From: Cyanoderma ruficeps
Taxonomy: Eukaryota; Chordata; Aves; Passeriformes; Timaliidae
NCBI GenBank assembly: GCA_008694505.1
Contig: VZDJ01007749.1
Location: 2,508,941-2,572,940 of the forward strand
DNA length: 64,000 nt
Direction: 5' to 3'
Positions 11,601-26,600 of the stretch are shown piece after piece (position 1 is the first letter of the stretch; each line of letters opens with the position of its first letter). The notes under the pieces are model-generated. The model searched no databases. It worked only from the letters and a program-made list of their open reading frames with translations, and was not told the origin of the DNA. A program made the position numbers and the translations under genes.

Positions 11601-14600
11601 GTTGCCTTTCCACCCAGCCGGCGGGCTTGGAGCATCCCTGGACGCGCGGAGGTGCCGAACGTGCGGCTGAAGTTTTCAAACTTTCAAAGTTCAGACAAAC
11701 CCGGACGCGGAGTTTTTCCCGTTGGGAAGGAGACACGCATCCTTTCGGGACTTTTTCTCAAGGGGCAAACTATCTCATTCTCCAGGAGCCTCAGTGACAG
11801 AGGAACGGGGTGCAGGTGTCAGGGCTTTCTGTGCTCTCTCGCTGTGGCAGGAGGCATAAACTGCCTTTCCAGTTCCAAACCCAACGCCTTGTAGTGGCAT
11901 GGTTAGATTTAAAGAAACATTTATAAAATATTGAGAAGTCACCTTAAGCCTTCTGTCAGTTCTGGGGTTCGTTTTTTTTCTTTTGCAACTCTGATGGACT
12001 TCTTGTAACCTCTTCTCCCAAAGTTTGTGCAATTAGTTTTCCCTCTATCCTGAAGCATCAAAATCCTCTTCGCTGTGCTCATTGCATCTTCTTGAGGTTC
12101 AGCTCATTGACAAGTTATTGACTAATTTCTTTTCCCCCTCTCTTAGTAAAAAAGTCGCTGTGAGTTTTGACAGCTGTTTAGATCTCTGCAGGGTGGTCCA
12201 TCATAACCTTCTGCTTAATGCTTTGCTGGGAATTAGGATTAAATTAAAATAACGAGGCATCATGGGCATTCCCTTTGCCCATTCACACACCATAATTCAA
12301 GCTCATGATCTAGGAGACCAGACCAAATAATTGATATATGTAGGTATTGTGTTGTTTATGGGCTGAGTTACAGCCCTGACCTAAACAATCATGGCGTCAA
12401 AATATGGGATTAGAGGAGCAGCCGATAGGATGCTTGCCATTTCCAGGATCCCTTGGTTATCTCTGCATGAATTGAGCTGGGGTTTTCATATTATGATCCT
12501 TTTGGTAACAAAGCCTGTGTTTTCCATTTTCATCTGACTTGTTTGTAAATTTAACTTGGTCTTGAAATTCCCTAGGGATGATACTAACCCTGATCTCCTC
12601 TTCCCTTTCTCCCTAGCTCAAGAATTGATAGGAGCAAGAAAACCTAATTTGTAATAATCTAGAGCCATGTGAACCATGCCTCCAAAGTCAGAGATTCTAG
12701 AAAAATCTGTGTCCTGGATTTGTTCCCTCCCTACTTCCCTGTGTTACTGTAGTGTCAGAGAAAGCAGAGCCCATGGGAACAGGAGATTCTCCCATCACAT
12801 TTCTTCCCCAGTATTCACAGCACTTGCAGAGCAGGCTATGCATGTTTATTAGGACTTCACAGCCCAGAGAGGTTATCAAGAGCCCTAAACGTTCGTGATT
12901 CTATTTTTTCTCTGTTTTGGTTTCATCTTTTACTCCTCCTTTTTCCATCTGTGATCCAAAGAAGAAACCACATCTCAACCTCAGTGATCACATTAGGGCA
13001 GACAATGGGTTTATGGCTGCTGCCAGTTCTGCCTCACAGAGAGCAACAGGGCTAGGTAATGGACAAAAAGAAGAGAAAAAAAAGTCCTTTTTATCTTCAA
13101 TAGAACATTTAATCCTGATGATTGTACACAAAGTCCCACTATTAGGCTGGCTGTAGAAACCAACTTTATAGTCAAAAAAGAATTCAACTAAGATTTAGCT
13201 CGATACGCCTACAGAGGAAATATTTACACTTAGAGGGAAAAAAAAAATCCCTGTCTTTCACAGACATGTCCAGCTCCTTCTGCTTCCAACCTGATTTATA
13301 TTGAACCGGAACCTATACTATTAAAATTTCCACTTCTTTGTATTTTTTTAATAGAAAGCTTGCATTCATCATACAATTACAAAGCTGTACATACGGATGT
13401 AGTTGCTAACCCTACAGGTGTACATGTATTCTCACTCTTTTGTTTAGTTGTTATTCAACCTCTTTTACTTTTCTTTCATCTCTTCCTTTGGTTTTCATAC
13501 CAGTTTCTTATCCACTTAGCTGTTGTCTTCCCCTCTGTCTTAGTCCTTCCCCTCTCTCTTATTCATACAGTTTTTGGAACTTTGTTAGTGCTGACTGCCT
13601 CTCTTTCCATACTCTCCCAGTCTTTCTAGCTCCCTTCTTCCCCTGCACAGCTCTGTGTATGAGAGAGAAAGCAAGAAGAACATGTTAATTTTGTCCCCTC
13701 ATAGCCACATCTGTACCCACAGGCACCAGGGGAATCGCAGTGTGATGCTTGCAAGTGCATTAATAATTTGGGGGGGAAATGCTTGTTCAGGTTGTTCCAG
13801 CACAGCTCCTGGGGTGCCCGCATCCTTCCATCAGTGCCACTGTAACACAGAAACCAGACCTCAGAAAAGTCCTTCTTAATTGTATGGTCAGTCAAGAAAA
13901 TAAGCTCCAGTATTTAACTCCAGCTATATCTGAGTAAAATCTGGTGCTGTAATGATCTCTGTTTCCAAATGTATTTTTGATACTTTGTTATATCCGTAGT
14001 ATATTTTCCATAGGGAAATTTCAGCCATTTTTCTTGACCCGAGTTATCCTCGCCGTGTCACATTATTGCTTAAAAACGTTTTTCAAAATTATTAGGCTTC
14101 TGACAGTTTGCAGAATTATGGAGTTTATACAGTCTTGAACTGACCATATTTTTCACAAGTTCCCGTTTTTAGTTTGGACATTACACAAGTGCTACAGAAC
14201 CTCCATTATTCTGACACCTTTGAATGCCCTTTGGCTGCAGCAGCTATATGTCCTCTTAGTCTCAGCAGACAAATAATCTTTAATACGCCATTATGTTTTG
14301 AAACAAAACATGTTTTTCCTTCTTTTGAAATCTTATATGTGCTTTTGGGGTTTTAAGCAAAGTCTAGTTTGCACCCAACTCCAGCTACGCAGCAATGGGC
14401 ATTGGATAACTTAAGACATTTTTGCCCCTTCAAAAACGTCATTTCAGGGTGAGTGAGGTTCACTTTGCTGTACCTGAAAATGTGCAGAGCCTCTGCAGTG
14501 GGGTGAGTGACATGTGATTAGGCACCAAATTACAAAATATCACATACAAAACTGAAGAAGTAGACAATTTTGCCATGTGTTCATTGGAGGCATATTTGGC

Positions 14601-17600
14601 TTTTTGGGATTGTTCAAAGAATTCAGTTTCAGGGACAAAATATCTTTCATAGATTATATCGCCCATCATCACCTCGTGAAAAATGCTGTTTGGGTGCTTC
14701 TGTGAGATATCACAGTTCACATTTCAGGTACGTAATGCCCAGTATGCAGGGCTTCAAAAAATCAATGCCAACCCTTTACACTGCCCCCCAGAAGCTGATG
14801 AAAATCCTAGGAAAATAGTGGGTTTTCAGCTGTAGTTTCAATCAATATTCCCAATCCTCCTAAGTTTAAGGATGCTACAGATTAAAATGCTTGCCAACAA
14901 GAGTCTACCTTATGTATTCATCTTTTGGGCATTAAAAATACAAGTAATCCTATAAAACAGACACATAAAAATACAACAACCAATCCAGCTACAATAACTC
15001 ATTCATACCTATTGCTATTGGGCCTCTGCTTTCTATGTTATTATTATTTTTTATCACTTCAACTAAACACTTTTTGCAACAGGTCAGTTCTGTAATACAG
15101 TGATTCCCTCCAGTGGTGTCAGTGGACTTGGGCTTTGACTCCTCCTCAGCAGGACTGACAGTGGTCCTGAGCTCCTGGGGCATCCAGATCTCTCAAAAGC
15201 TTTTCTTGGAACTCTAGTCTATGTGGTGGCAGTTCCTGTCTTTCCCAATGCTCCTGGATAGTCTTAAATACATTTAGCTTGGCAATTTCAAAACTTACTG
15301 CCTAGAATTATGTACCTTGAAAACCAATTTTGATAACATAGAAATGCCAAGGGCTGCTGAATGCCAGGAAGTCTGGCTGGCTCTCCACTTCTTTCTGTCT
15401 TTTTCCAAGGATGAGAAGTCCTGCAATTCTGTGGAGCTGCCACATTGTCAGCACTGAATGATGGCAACGAGTACAAGCATACAAGTTATGAGGCATTAGA
15501 TATGAAAGAAACTTTACAGGTTTTCTTAAAAGTGCAAACATATATCCTTTAAAAAGAGTCTTCAAAACAGTGCAGGAAACTTTTATTAAAGATGGGTGTA
15601 TCCCTCTTTTCATAAGCTACAGAAGTCAGGCCAGCAGTGTGGGCAAGTTAGATGCATAAAAGTTTTGTAGCTTTGTAAAAACATTTTCTGTCAAAAGTTT
15701 CCTCAGATGAATGGCCGTATCTGAATTTCACAATCTGAGTGCTGAAAAGAGAGAAAGAAAGAAAGAAATCTGAACAGGCCACCCCACCAAGAAGACTGAG
15801 CAGATGAGTCATCTACAGACAGAGAGGAGCAGCCTCACGTTCACAATTCCTGATCTTCAGGGGGGACTTCAACAGCAGCAGAACACAAGCAATCCAAGAG
15901 GTTCCTGGAATCCTTTGATGATAAATTCTGTCTCCAAGTGATAGAGGAGCCAAGGAGGAGAGGTGCAGTGTGGGCCTTGTTCTCACCAACAAGGAGGGGC
16001 TGGTGGGGAATGCGAAGCCCAAGGGCAGCCTTGGCTGCCAGGACCATCAATGTTGGAGTTTGAGGACCTCAGAACAGTGAGGAGGGTGCGCAGCAAGCTC
16101 ACTACCCCTGACTTCAGCAGCCCTTGGTCTTTTCAGGCACCTGCTTGGCAGAGTCCCAAGGGATAAAGCCCTGGAGGGAAAAGGGGCACAAGAAAGCTGG
16201 CTGATATCCAGAGATCAGCTCCAGGCTCAGGAGTGACACATCCCAACAAAGAGGAAGGCAAATCACCAAGAGGCCTGCATGGATGAACAAGGAACTCCTG
16301 GGTAAACTCAAACAAAAAAGAAGGATTAGAGAGTAGAGGCAAGTACAGGTAGCCTGTGAGGAACATAGAAAAATTAAGCAGACGGGATCAGGTTAGAAAA
16401 ACTAATGCCTTGATGGAATTAAGAAAAGGGGAAACATAGCCCCTATTTTTACAGAGAGAAATTAAGAACACCCAAAGAAATACATGCCACTCAGTCTGAC
16501 CTTCATCCTCCTGGAAACCATGCAAAGCCACATGGAAACTAAGGAGGTGATTGGTGACAGCCAATGTGGCTTCATTAAGGGCAAATCTTATGCCTGACAA
16601 ATTGGGTGTCCTTCTAGGACGGGGCTACAGCAGTGGTGGGTGATAAAAAGGCACTGACATCATCTACCTTGTGTAAAGCATTTCACACTGGCCTGCATGA
16701 CATCCTTGTGTTAAAATTGGAGAGAGATGGGTTTGATGGGTGTGCCACTTGGTGGATAAGGAGTTGGCTGGGTGGTTGCACTCAGAGTTGGTCAATGGCT
16801 CAATGTCTGAGTGGAGAGCAGTGACAAGTGACATTCCTCAGGGGTCATACTGGGAGCAGCTCTGATTTACTTGGCAGCATTGTCAGTGGGACAGAGCTCA
16901 TTCTCTGCAGGTTTGGGGATGGCACTGAACTGTGTGGTGGGATCGGCATGCTGGAGAGGAGGGACCTTGAGAGGTGCGAGAGGCTCGAGGCCTTGAGACT
17001 GTGCAAAGCTCATGGAGTTCAGCAAGGCCAAGTGCAAGGTCCTGCATGTGGGCCAGGGCAATCCCAAGCACAAATACAGGCTGGGCAGAGAATGGATTGA
17101 GAGCAGTCCTGAGAAGGACTTGGGGGTGCTGGTGAATGAGAGCTTGGACATGAGCCATCAATGTGTGCTGGCAATCCAGAGAGCCAGTGGTATTCTGGGC
17201 TGCATCCAAAGCAGCATGGGCAGCAGGCCGAGGGAGGGGATTCTCCCTTCCTACTCTGCTCATGTGAAAACCCACCTGGAGAGCTGCATCCAGCTCTAGG
17301 GCTTCCAGCATAAGAAGGATGTGGGCCTGCTGGAGCGAGCCCAGAGGAGGCCACAAAAATGCACAGTGGGAGGCAGCACCTTACCTAAAGAGACAGGCTG
17401 AGAGAGCTGGGGCTGCTCAGTAAATATTCATAGAATCATAGAATGGTTTGGGTTGAAAAGGACCTTGAAGATCCTCACCCGTCACTCCAAGCCATCACCA
17501 TTACAACCAGCACAGTGCTCACCCACTAGCAGGTCACAAGCAGGTAGTAGGCTCATGGCCTGATGTAATTGAAGGCTAAGATTTGGTTTTCTGTTTTGCA

Positions 17601-20600
17601 CCTTCCGTCACATTTCCATTTCCTTTGTTTTTGCAAGCAGTTTCACAAAAGATATGCTTTGTTTTCAGAGCAGCCTGAGCTGATGGTGCAGTTACAGGGT
17701 TATAGAGCAGAAATTTTACAGCTTCTACTTTTTGCTTCTTTTCATTTTGGCTCAGAGTGTTAAAACCTACAGCAGATTACTTTTACCTGTCTGTACCCTT
17801 CAGGGAAAAAATACATTCTTCAAGCTGCATGACTTTGTTTCATTTCTGATTTAGCCAAACTTCACACACAGCAAAACATGCCAGCATCAATCTAGAGACA
17901 GGTGTGACCCAATCACAATGGCATGACAAACATATATATCCTTATATCACCCTTGTTAGGTAGGGAAGCAATGTTATTCCCAGTTTACTGACAGGGAGAC
18001 AAGGTCCAAGGGAACTAAATGATTTGCCCCAAATCATACAGACTTCTTGGAACATAGCTAGGAAGTGACTTCCAGGCTCCTTGGTACACCCAGATTTGTA
18101 ACCCCTAGACACAGTACGTATGGCAGCCTGCCTTTATAATGTAGGTATGGCATATTTTTAAATATATATATAAAACTTGATGAACATTTAACATAAATAT
18201 TGACAATAATAAACATATTTCTTCATATAAAGGATTATGATAACAATGAAAACAAAGCAGGTTATGTGAATAGCAAGGAAATATTTCAGTCAAAAAAACC
18301 TTGAGGGGATGAGTTTAAGGATGGGAAACAAATGTCTCTGACTAGATATTTGTCATTCTAAAGCAAAATGGAGCAATTATCTGTTTTCACAGAGATAACA
18401 TTTTGAAATATGTTAAATATTTTCCTATGCCCGTTATCAGGGAGAATGTGGTCATGGATAGATAAACTGGCTGGTAAAAGTACTGTGGTTCAGATGTGGA
18501 GAATGGTAAAACGTGGCTCTGTCTCCCCCATCATTGTTAATTTCTCAATCAGAGAAACTGAGAAATTAAAAATTAAAATCCACACTTGCTTTGAATCAAC
18601 TAACTACACTGATGCAATTTATTAAAAAAAAAAAGAATTCCATTATACCACCCTGATTTTAAGTTCTTTTACCCTTTGTGTACAGCCACATTCATGATGC
18701 CACACTGCAACATTACAGGGATATTGCTGGGAGGAGAACATGGTGCAGCTAACACAAAGATACTGTTTTCATAGAGAAAGCTTTACATGAAAGCTGCTTC
18801 TTCTGAGGATCCAACTTTAAATAGCCTGTAGCTTCCTTAAGTGTGAATGTAGCAGCCTACTTTCTTTCATCGGGCTATAAATTTACTTAATAGGTTATGA
18901 TTATTATTGATTTGATGGTGATTACTCTCAAATTTATGCTGTTGAGGAACTGACCCAATATCTTTTGAATTCCATTTAACTAAGATCAATGACAAATTGA
19001 TCAGGCCCCAGAGGTACAGAGAACTGCGGGAAAAATAAGGTGGCATTATGCTTTATTGGTTTTCTCCCTACCATAATGGCACAATTATAAACAAGGAAAC
19101 ATCATGCCTTACAACCCTTTCCTCCCTTTCTTCTTTTTTTTCAGCTCATTTACTCATCTCCCTGTAAAAGTAATCCCATCACATGCATTTGAAGGACTTC
19201 AAGATGCCTTCATCATGTAAGTTGTCAATATTTTCCATAGGCTTTTCCTTAATTTCTTACAAAAATCATCCTTTTATAATAATGTAAAAACGTGTGGCTA
19301 TTATACTCTATTGATGAAAAAAATACACAGGGGAGGGATAAACATAGCATTCCTTTCATGTAAACAGCATACAAAAGATCCTTTGAAAATGTGTGATTTT
19401 TAACAGCCATTTAAAGATCAAGTAATGAAATATTAATCATGCCAGAAACAACTGGCTACAGCTTAGTAACTGATCAGAGGAGCATTTGATTAGCAGAGGA
19501 GATAGATTTCTGTCATCAAACATTACTTCTGCAATGACAGCCATGGCACTCTGTGGTTATACATTTATAGAAGACCCAAATGAGACATTTCTTCAGCATT
19601 TTGCAGTGAGAGATAAGCTTGGCTGGGGTTCAGTAGGACTGAGTCCTTTCTTTGATCTTTCAGTTTGCAAGTGCTGTAATTTTGCACACCGGATCTGCGC
19701 CGCTTCTTGACCCTCAGCATTGTACCTATTTTCTATCGAGGATTCAGACCATAAGGCTCTTCTCATCCCTCTGGCCCTCATTTTTGCTGTTATTCCAGCT
19801 GAAATGGCATGCTTGAGTCTCCTTTATTTATTATTTTTCATTTTGTCTGCATTGAGTGGCCTCTAAAGGACAAAGCTGATGACACAGCAGTGCAGTGAAG
19901 AGCAGGGGAATGACCTCCCCCAGAACCTAAGCAGCAGCACAGAAGTTGCTGCTTTCTTTTCAAGGTGCACTCTTTGTACTTCTCTGCTGCACATACACAA
20001 CTGCAATACAGTATTAAAGCAGAATCCAGTGGTGCTGTATTCTTGCATTCACTTGCATCTGAATGTTTAATGAGAACTTAATCATTTTCACACTGGAGAC
20101 CAACTTAAATCTACAAAATTTCTCCTACCTGTATGACTTGAGGCTACTCTCAAACTGTACACATGTCATATTCTCCATAAAGAATGGTTTGGTTTTGGAC
20201 ATTTTCCCTTCCATAACAAGTATTTAATTGATCTTTTTATGTGCTTTTAATGAATCTCTCCAAATTAACTGTGTGTGAATCAATGTATTTTTCTGAAGTT
20301 AGTTTGTAGAACGCTTCATAATTTTATTGAGATTTAGTGCTACTTTGAAAAATGCATATTTTATAATTATAAATCTCTGGGTCAGCTATTTGGCAACACA
20401 TCACTCTCTGAAAGCTGATAAATTATTCTCATGCCATAAGTCATTCCAACATATGTAAATGGAAAAACTGTGGCTGACAGGGAGGATCCCATGGAAGAAC
20501 CATGTTTCAGACCCCAAAAAAGTTCAGTGAGCAGGCACTGATCCCTCCCAGCCTGTGAATCTCTGAGGATCAGGTGCCCAGCAGGCCACTTATTCTACAT

Positions 20601-23600
20601 CCATCTCTCATTTATAAGTAACCAGTGCAATACCAAAAATAGCATTCTCACTAAATTATGATGATGAAAAAAATCCTTGATAATTCTTTAAGACACAGAT
20701 ACACATTAACTGTGTGATTTCTAGTGTGCATCCACCTTTTCCACTACAAATGAAATACAGAATTCATTCTGGTCTAAGTGATTTTGTATCACCAATAGAG
20801 TTGTCTTCTCATAATTGTAATTGAGTTAAGCTAACACTCAGGACTGTGACAATACTGACTCTGACAGTGTAGACACACACATTCCAGTTGTTTGGAAAAT
20901 ATGTTTCCTTTAGAGTGTACAATCTTAGGTTTACTTTGTGTGCCCTTCTAGTCAATTCTGTTGAGAAATTTTGAAGACCTCTCCCTTTTATATACATCAA
21001 TGTATACTATTTAATTTCAGGACTCAGTTTTGCATAGCTTCTTAGATCTTAATCTTAAAAGCATTTAAAAAGCATCTAATAAGTGATTTTGTTTTTCTAT
21101 GTCAGTATTGATTAACCTTGAGTACACATGTGGAATAGGAGCATCTGTACATCACAGTCCACAGTTTGGTGGAGAGTACCACCAAATACAGTCCTGTTGG
21201 TCTGTGTCATGATGAAAAGAGCCACTTCCTTTCAGTTTGCATACATGCAATGAAAATGGCATTTAAATCCAAAAATTGTTCATAGAGTGTGCTGAATCCA
21301 TATCTGTGTATTTCTTCATCTGTGGATTAGATGACCATAGTTCTGACGTGATAATATCATATGAAACATCCTGAACATTATCTCTGTCCTCACCCCACAA
21401 ATAAATTCACTAAGCAGAACCAATGATGGGAGGGAGGAGAAGACTCACAAGGCTTGGGCTCACTCTGTTTACATTAGTTCTGGCCCTCAGTCTCTAGCTT
21501 ACCTGCAATTTACTGAGGAAATGGAGATTGGCTGTTGCAGCAGTACTCATTCCTAAGGGTTGGCTTTCCCTTTTGCCAAGCCAGAAAAGGCTAGTCCTTT
21601 CTCAAACCCCACTGGCACGGCCTGCCAGGATGTCTGAGGTGAAGCACGGACAACACTCATAGGAGGGGTTGAACAAGTGTGCATAAAAGGAGGAAATATA
21701 ATGGAAAGCTGATTGCTGGGGCCTCTTCTGGTAATGTGTTGCTTTGTGTCTGCTGTTTTCATTGTAGTGAAATCTCTCAGAGCGACTCCCTGGAGAGAAT
21801 AGAAGCGAGTGCCTTTGACAGCCTTCCCACCTTGTCTGAAATGTGAGCACCAGTTAAAAAAAGGCATCCATGTTGTGGTTTCGGATCATCAAGGAATAAA
21901 CAGTCTGCAGAGAAGTATTCCTGGACCAAATCTGTCTCTGTTACTTTGATTGGCTTTGATTGAGATCTGTGATGAGAAACATTTCTCTCCAAAGTACTGT
22001 ATGAAATAGTGAGCACTCTCTAAGGCCTGGCCTTGGAGATCTAGCTCATGCAGAGACACCCCTGCACAGAGTCCCACTGCTTTTAGTGAGCTCAGTGGCA
22101 GGAGTGGAGCTCTGGCACTGTCAGGTTTTCTAAATGGGGAAATAATTTGGGATGACAACAGATGAGAAAAATCTTTCTTTTTGAAGACGCTGTTTTCAAA
22201 GCCCTACATTATTTAAATACAGCTACTTAGTATGCATAGCTCTTCTGTGGAGCACTAAAATATTACTCAAACAGAACATGCACTGATTTTAAACTTGACC
22301 TGCATAGCACAGGCATCTGAGAGAGAGAGTTAAAAGCAATGACTAGGAGAATGCTCTGAAATATTTAGTGAAATTGGAAACTCTAAATCTGATTCAGTAT
22401 CTCATTACTGGCTTTTTTGCACAGCATGACCAGTCAGTGGCTGAAAATTGTGCAACTGAGTGAGGACAAATTCATCTCTTTTTTTTTAATATGTGAACAT
22501 CACTGAAGCCAGTTACTCACATAAGCAAGGGATACAGATTAATCAACCTCTGATTGAGTACAACTTCCACTGAAATCAGTGGTGTGTTTAGAGAAGGAAT
22601 TAAAGATTTGACCCCATGCCTTCACCTACAGTTTATGGATCGCTTGTCTTATGCCAGTCTTCGAAAACCCAAAAGCTGAGCAAGACCATTAAAGAGCTAC
22701 AGGAAGCTGGCAAGAGACCGTCCTTGAATCTTGAGTGCTCTACAGGACTCACATTGCAAGGGCTTGATGTCCCAAGCTGAGCTCAAGTCCACATTCAATT
22801 GATGATCAGGGTAGTGAGTTCAAGGGCATCCTTGAATTTCAACTTTCCTTGCCACTTCACATGCTAAAAACTTTTGTAGTTTGTAAGTTATGCACTGGGA
22901 GGGAGCTGGGCTACAGTTCTGGCCTTTAGGGCAAAAAGAGCTTTACCTGGTAGTTCAGTTGCAGAAAGTGCTCCTTGATTTTGAGATCTGCCTGTTTTTT
23001 GAGTGACCACTAGCAAACAGGACTTGTCACACCCTTCTCTCCCAGTTTCTGCGGATCCATTTCTAGCAACCACTGCTCTAAGGAAGTCCATGGTGCTCCT
23101 AAGAGGTTAAACTATCTCAGGAAATGCCTTTCTGGGCTAGGAAGAGCATCAGTAATGTAATGGAAACAAGGGGTGATTTAAAAGGATCTGATTGTGGAGC
23201 AAGGACCAGGCACACACACACTGTCAGGTCCAGGTTTGGCCCCCATGTCCAAGCCCAAAATGCTAACTCCCACCAGGACAGCCAAGGCAGACCAGCTCAG
23301 AGAAACATGAGAATTCAGGTAGTGTTAACTTTTGTTGGCTGCCTAAAAGTTGCAGGCCATTTTTATCACCAACAGTGCCTCAAAATGCATCCAGCAGCAT
23401 ATTTGTAGGCTGTTTTTTGAGAAAATAAATCACAAGCAAAACTCAGGGCCCTCCCAAACCTATATTGATTATAACACTGAAGTATTTTCCCCTCATTGCA
23501 GATTAATCCTGAACACGAAAAATCTGTTGCACATTGAGGATGGAGCGTTCAGAAATCTTCCAAGGCTAAAATACTTGTAAGAAAGAGTTCTATTCATTTT

Positions 23601-26600
23601 CTGTTGACTTTATTTATTCTTTTCTCCAAATCAAATTAAGGAGTGTAAGGAAAAAGGTTTTTCATGCATTACAGTATCCTAGACGTGCATACATTGTTTA
23701 CAATAGCTTTAACCTAGAGTTAGCCAATAGTGAGGTCTTTCATTGTACAAGGCCAGGGCAGTGATGGACAAAACAGAAGTCTGCAAAGTAGTTCTGGTAA
23801 GTGCTTATTTCTAGAATAAAGCTTTCAGACTAACAGAGTACTAAACAAAGGCTGTAACTAAAATCTCTCCCTCATGCTTAATGTAGTGAGAACATATGCT
23901 GCTCCTCTAAGGCACTGCTTGAGAATTCTAAAACCTTGATTTTTACAGGCCTTACAAATACCTTTGGAGTCTACTTAAAAAAATTAGACTTGTCACTTTT
24001 TAAAGTGACTGTTAGACCTAGACCTACCAAGTCGGCTTCTTGTTGCATCCACTCTGGTAATATTTTCTTCTATAAATAGGAATTATGCTTTTCTCTAGGA
24101 GCATTTGTAACACTGGAATAAGACAATTTCCAGACCTGACACAGATCTTCTCACTGGAAGCTCATTTTATTTTGTAAGTAGAGACCCATCCTAACCCAGC
24201 TGCAAGTGTTTCCTATCTTGTTCCTGAGTCACTGACAAAAATACCTTTTTTCTTTCCTTCCAAAGGGAGCTCTGTGATAACTTGCGTATGACAATTATAC
24301 CACAAAATGCATTCCAAGGGATGAACAATGAATCACTGACACTGTGAGTAAAATAATCCTAGCTCCAGTTCCTTCTGTGAAGATAACACTTCTGCTTGAG
24401 AGAAGTGGGTTGACTTCATGAAAATCTTGACATTAAGTCCCATAATATATATATATATGTATTGTGTGTTGAATTTTAGATGCCTAAGAAACATAGGGAT
24501 GTTCTTCAAGATGAAGAACAGAGTTTTATCCTAGAGATAATTTCAGTTAGGAAAGAAAATAGCACCAGGGATCTAAATCTTCATCTTCCATGCAATGTTG
24601 TTTTTAAAAATACCATCAAGATATAAACTGCAAATCAGTAGTTTGGCACTGGAGGCCAAAGTCTGTTCTTACCTCAGGGATATGGTTTTTTGAAACAGTG
24701 CATCCAGGCATCAAGCAGTCTGAGGGAGCTGAACTTCAGCTGCAAAGGGTCCCTCTAAAGAGGAAGGATGGAGACACAGAAGAAATTGGTACAAACTACA
24801 GATGCTGCTTTTTACCCTGATTTCTTTGGCCTTAGCTTATTTTCTTATAAGTCTCCACACCCAAGACTTTCCTTTTAGCCAGCAGTGGGTTTATTGCTTC
24901 AGCCCCCTGTCAGGTGGGTGGGTTTGATGCTGTGAGATGCCCCAACTGGGCATTGCAGAAAGCAGCTGAAAGCCAAGGTGAGATGTCCTCTGCCAGCACA
25001 GCAAGAATTCTGTCTGTATTTCACAGCTCACTTGTCTTCAGAAAAACTTCCACAAGGTAGTGCTGGAAGAGGAGAATTCACAAGCTGAACCTCTCAGCAG
25101 GATGTGGCCAAAATTTGGGTTTCCCAAGAAGGCCCCTGTGAGCCACAGAGAGCAGCAGCAGGCACCCACTTGGTGTGGTAGCCACAAGCCCCAGGGCACC
25201 CCAGTGAAGCCAGCCTTCGGGGGCCAGGCTCCAGTGCACATCCAACGGGAACCCTGCCCAAAACTTCACAGGTACTTGCACCTGCAAAGGAGCTATGCAC
25301 ATGAGCAACAACTGCAGCATCTGATGGACTCTTTATCAGGTTGATGTGCCAGCATGACAGTAATTTTAACCCAGATTTTATGTATTGACCAATACCTTCT
25401 GGAAACGAGAGAGGAACTGGGCATAAATGTGACTGAATGCTACTCCTACACAATGCTAAAGAGGAGCAATTGCTTGGATTAGTGCATCATTTCATCTTAT
25501 GAGCCTCTTTCCTCCCAAAAAGTTCTCAAAATAACTTCAGCAAAATTATGATTCTGCTAATGGTGCAAGAAAATGAACATAAAAGAGATAGAGAAAGGTG
25601 CTTAAAGTCTTTACTGTAACCCTAAAGTGTATTAAATGGGAGGGAATCTAAGTCAGGAAACAGCCAGCAGTCATTTTTCTCCCATCCTTTTGTGATTGGG
25701 AGCTCACCACGAGAAAAAAAGAATTATCTTATCAGCAGCTTCCTAATTGTAGAGCTATGTGTTAACTCCACCCCATGTGGCTAGCTGTAATTAGGTGGAG
25801 TAATTCCTCTTGCTACAGCATGGTCTGGTGAAACACAAGTAATCTATGGAGGTGTAAAGTCACCCTGCAGTCATACTTTGCACTGCAAATAGCTAATTTA
25901 GCCTTTCCAGCAGCTAACGTTTCTTGTGGATTGGGAAATTGATCCCACGTATTGTCATGGTCTTTAAGGCAATGGCTAATTTCAGCATTGTGCTGAGGGA
26001 GGTACCGCAATCAAATGGAGTCAGGTGCTCCCCACACTTGAGCACTTGGGAGCAGGTTTCATAGGGCCATTTTGTGCTATCCCAAAAACAAGTGGAAAAG
26101 CAACAGAAATGTCATTTAATTCATAAACAGTTCCAGGTTTTTTAATAGGGCTTAATATTAAAGAAGAGAATAATATATACAGGTGACTATATTGAATTTC
26201 TATTGGATACAGGAACTTAATATCACAAACAGATATTATTAGACCTATTATTAGAGACGTTACATCTCCTAATGAAGGAAAAGAGCTGGACTTGAGATGT
26301 AGCAGAACCCAGGCTTTAGGTGTCTGGCCCCAGGGTGGGGAACCAGGAAGCAGAGTGGCACCAGTGTCCCTGTGCAGTGCAGGGGACAGCAAGGCTTCCA
26401 CAGCACAAATCAAGGCTGACAGCAGCACTTCGGAGAAGCTGATAACTCACTGACTGCTGGATGATGCACAGCTCACCCCTGCCTCTCTACAAAGCTGTCT
26501 TTTGGAAGATTTGTTCCTCCATAGAGGATCTGCAATCCAGCAGCTCCCTCCAGGCTTTACAGTTGCTTTCCTCCTGACACATCTCTAGGCCTTGCAGTCT

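Larger units (their letters stand above)
11554..19144 (+). other. LHCGR intron 1 (7.6 kb)
   Basis: A GT-AG intron carrying the only long transposon remnants of this gene (CR1 copies at 15.8-17.5 kb). A pyrimidine-biased stretch lies around 13400-13640, with GAAA repeats at 15746-15769. No hidden exon with receptor motifs was found. Confidence 0.85.

Noticed and set aside
11005..11670. Several overlapping frames on both strands around LHCGR exon 1
   Set aside because: The CpG island has few stop codons in any frame. The products are Ala/Pro/Arg low-complexity sequence, and only the signal-peptide frame continues into the receptor.
16828..17299. A host gene encoding reverse-transcriptase-like protein
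   Set aside because: The frames are short, broken by stops and frameshifts, and continuous with CR1 sequence; a dead LINE explains them.
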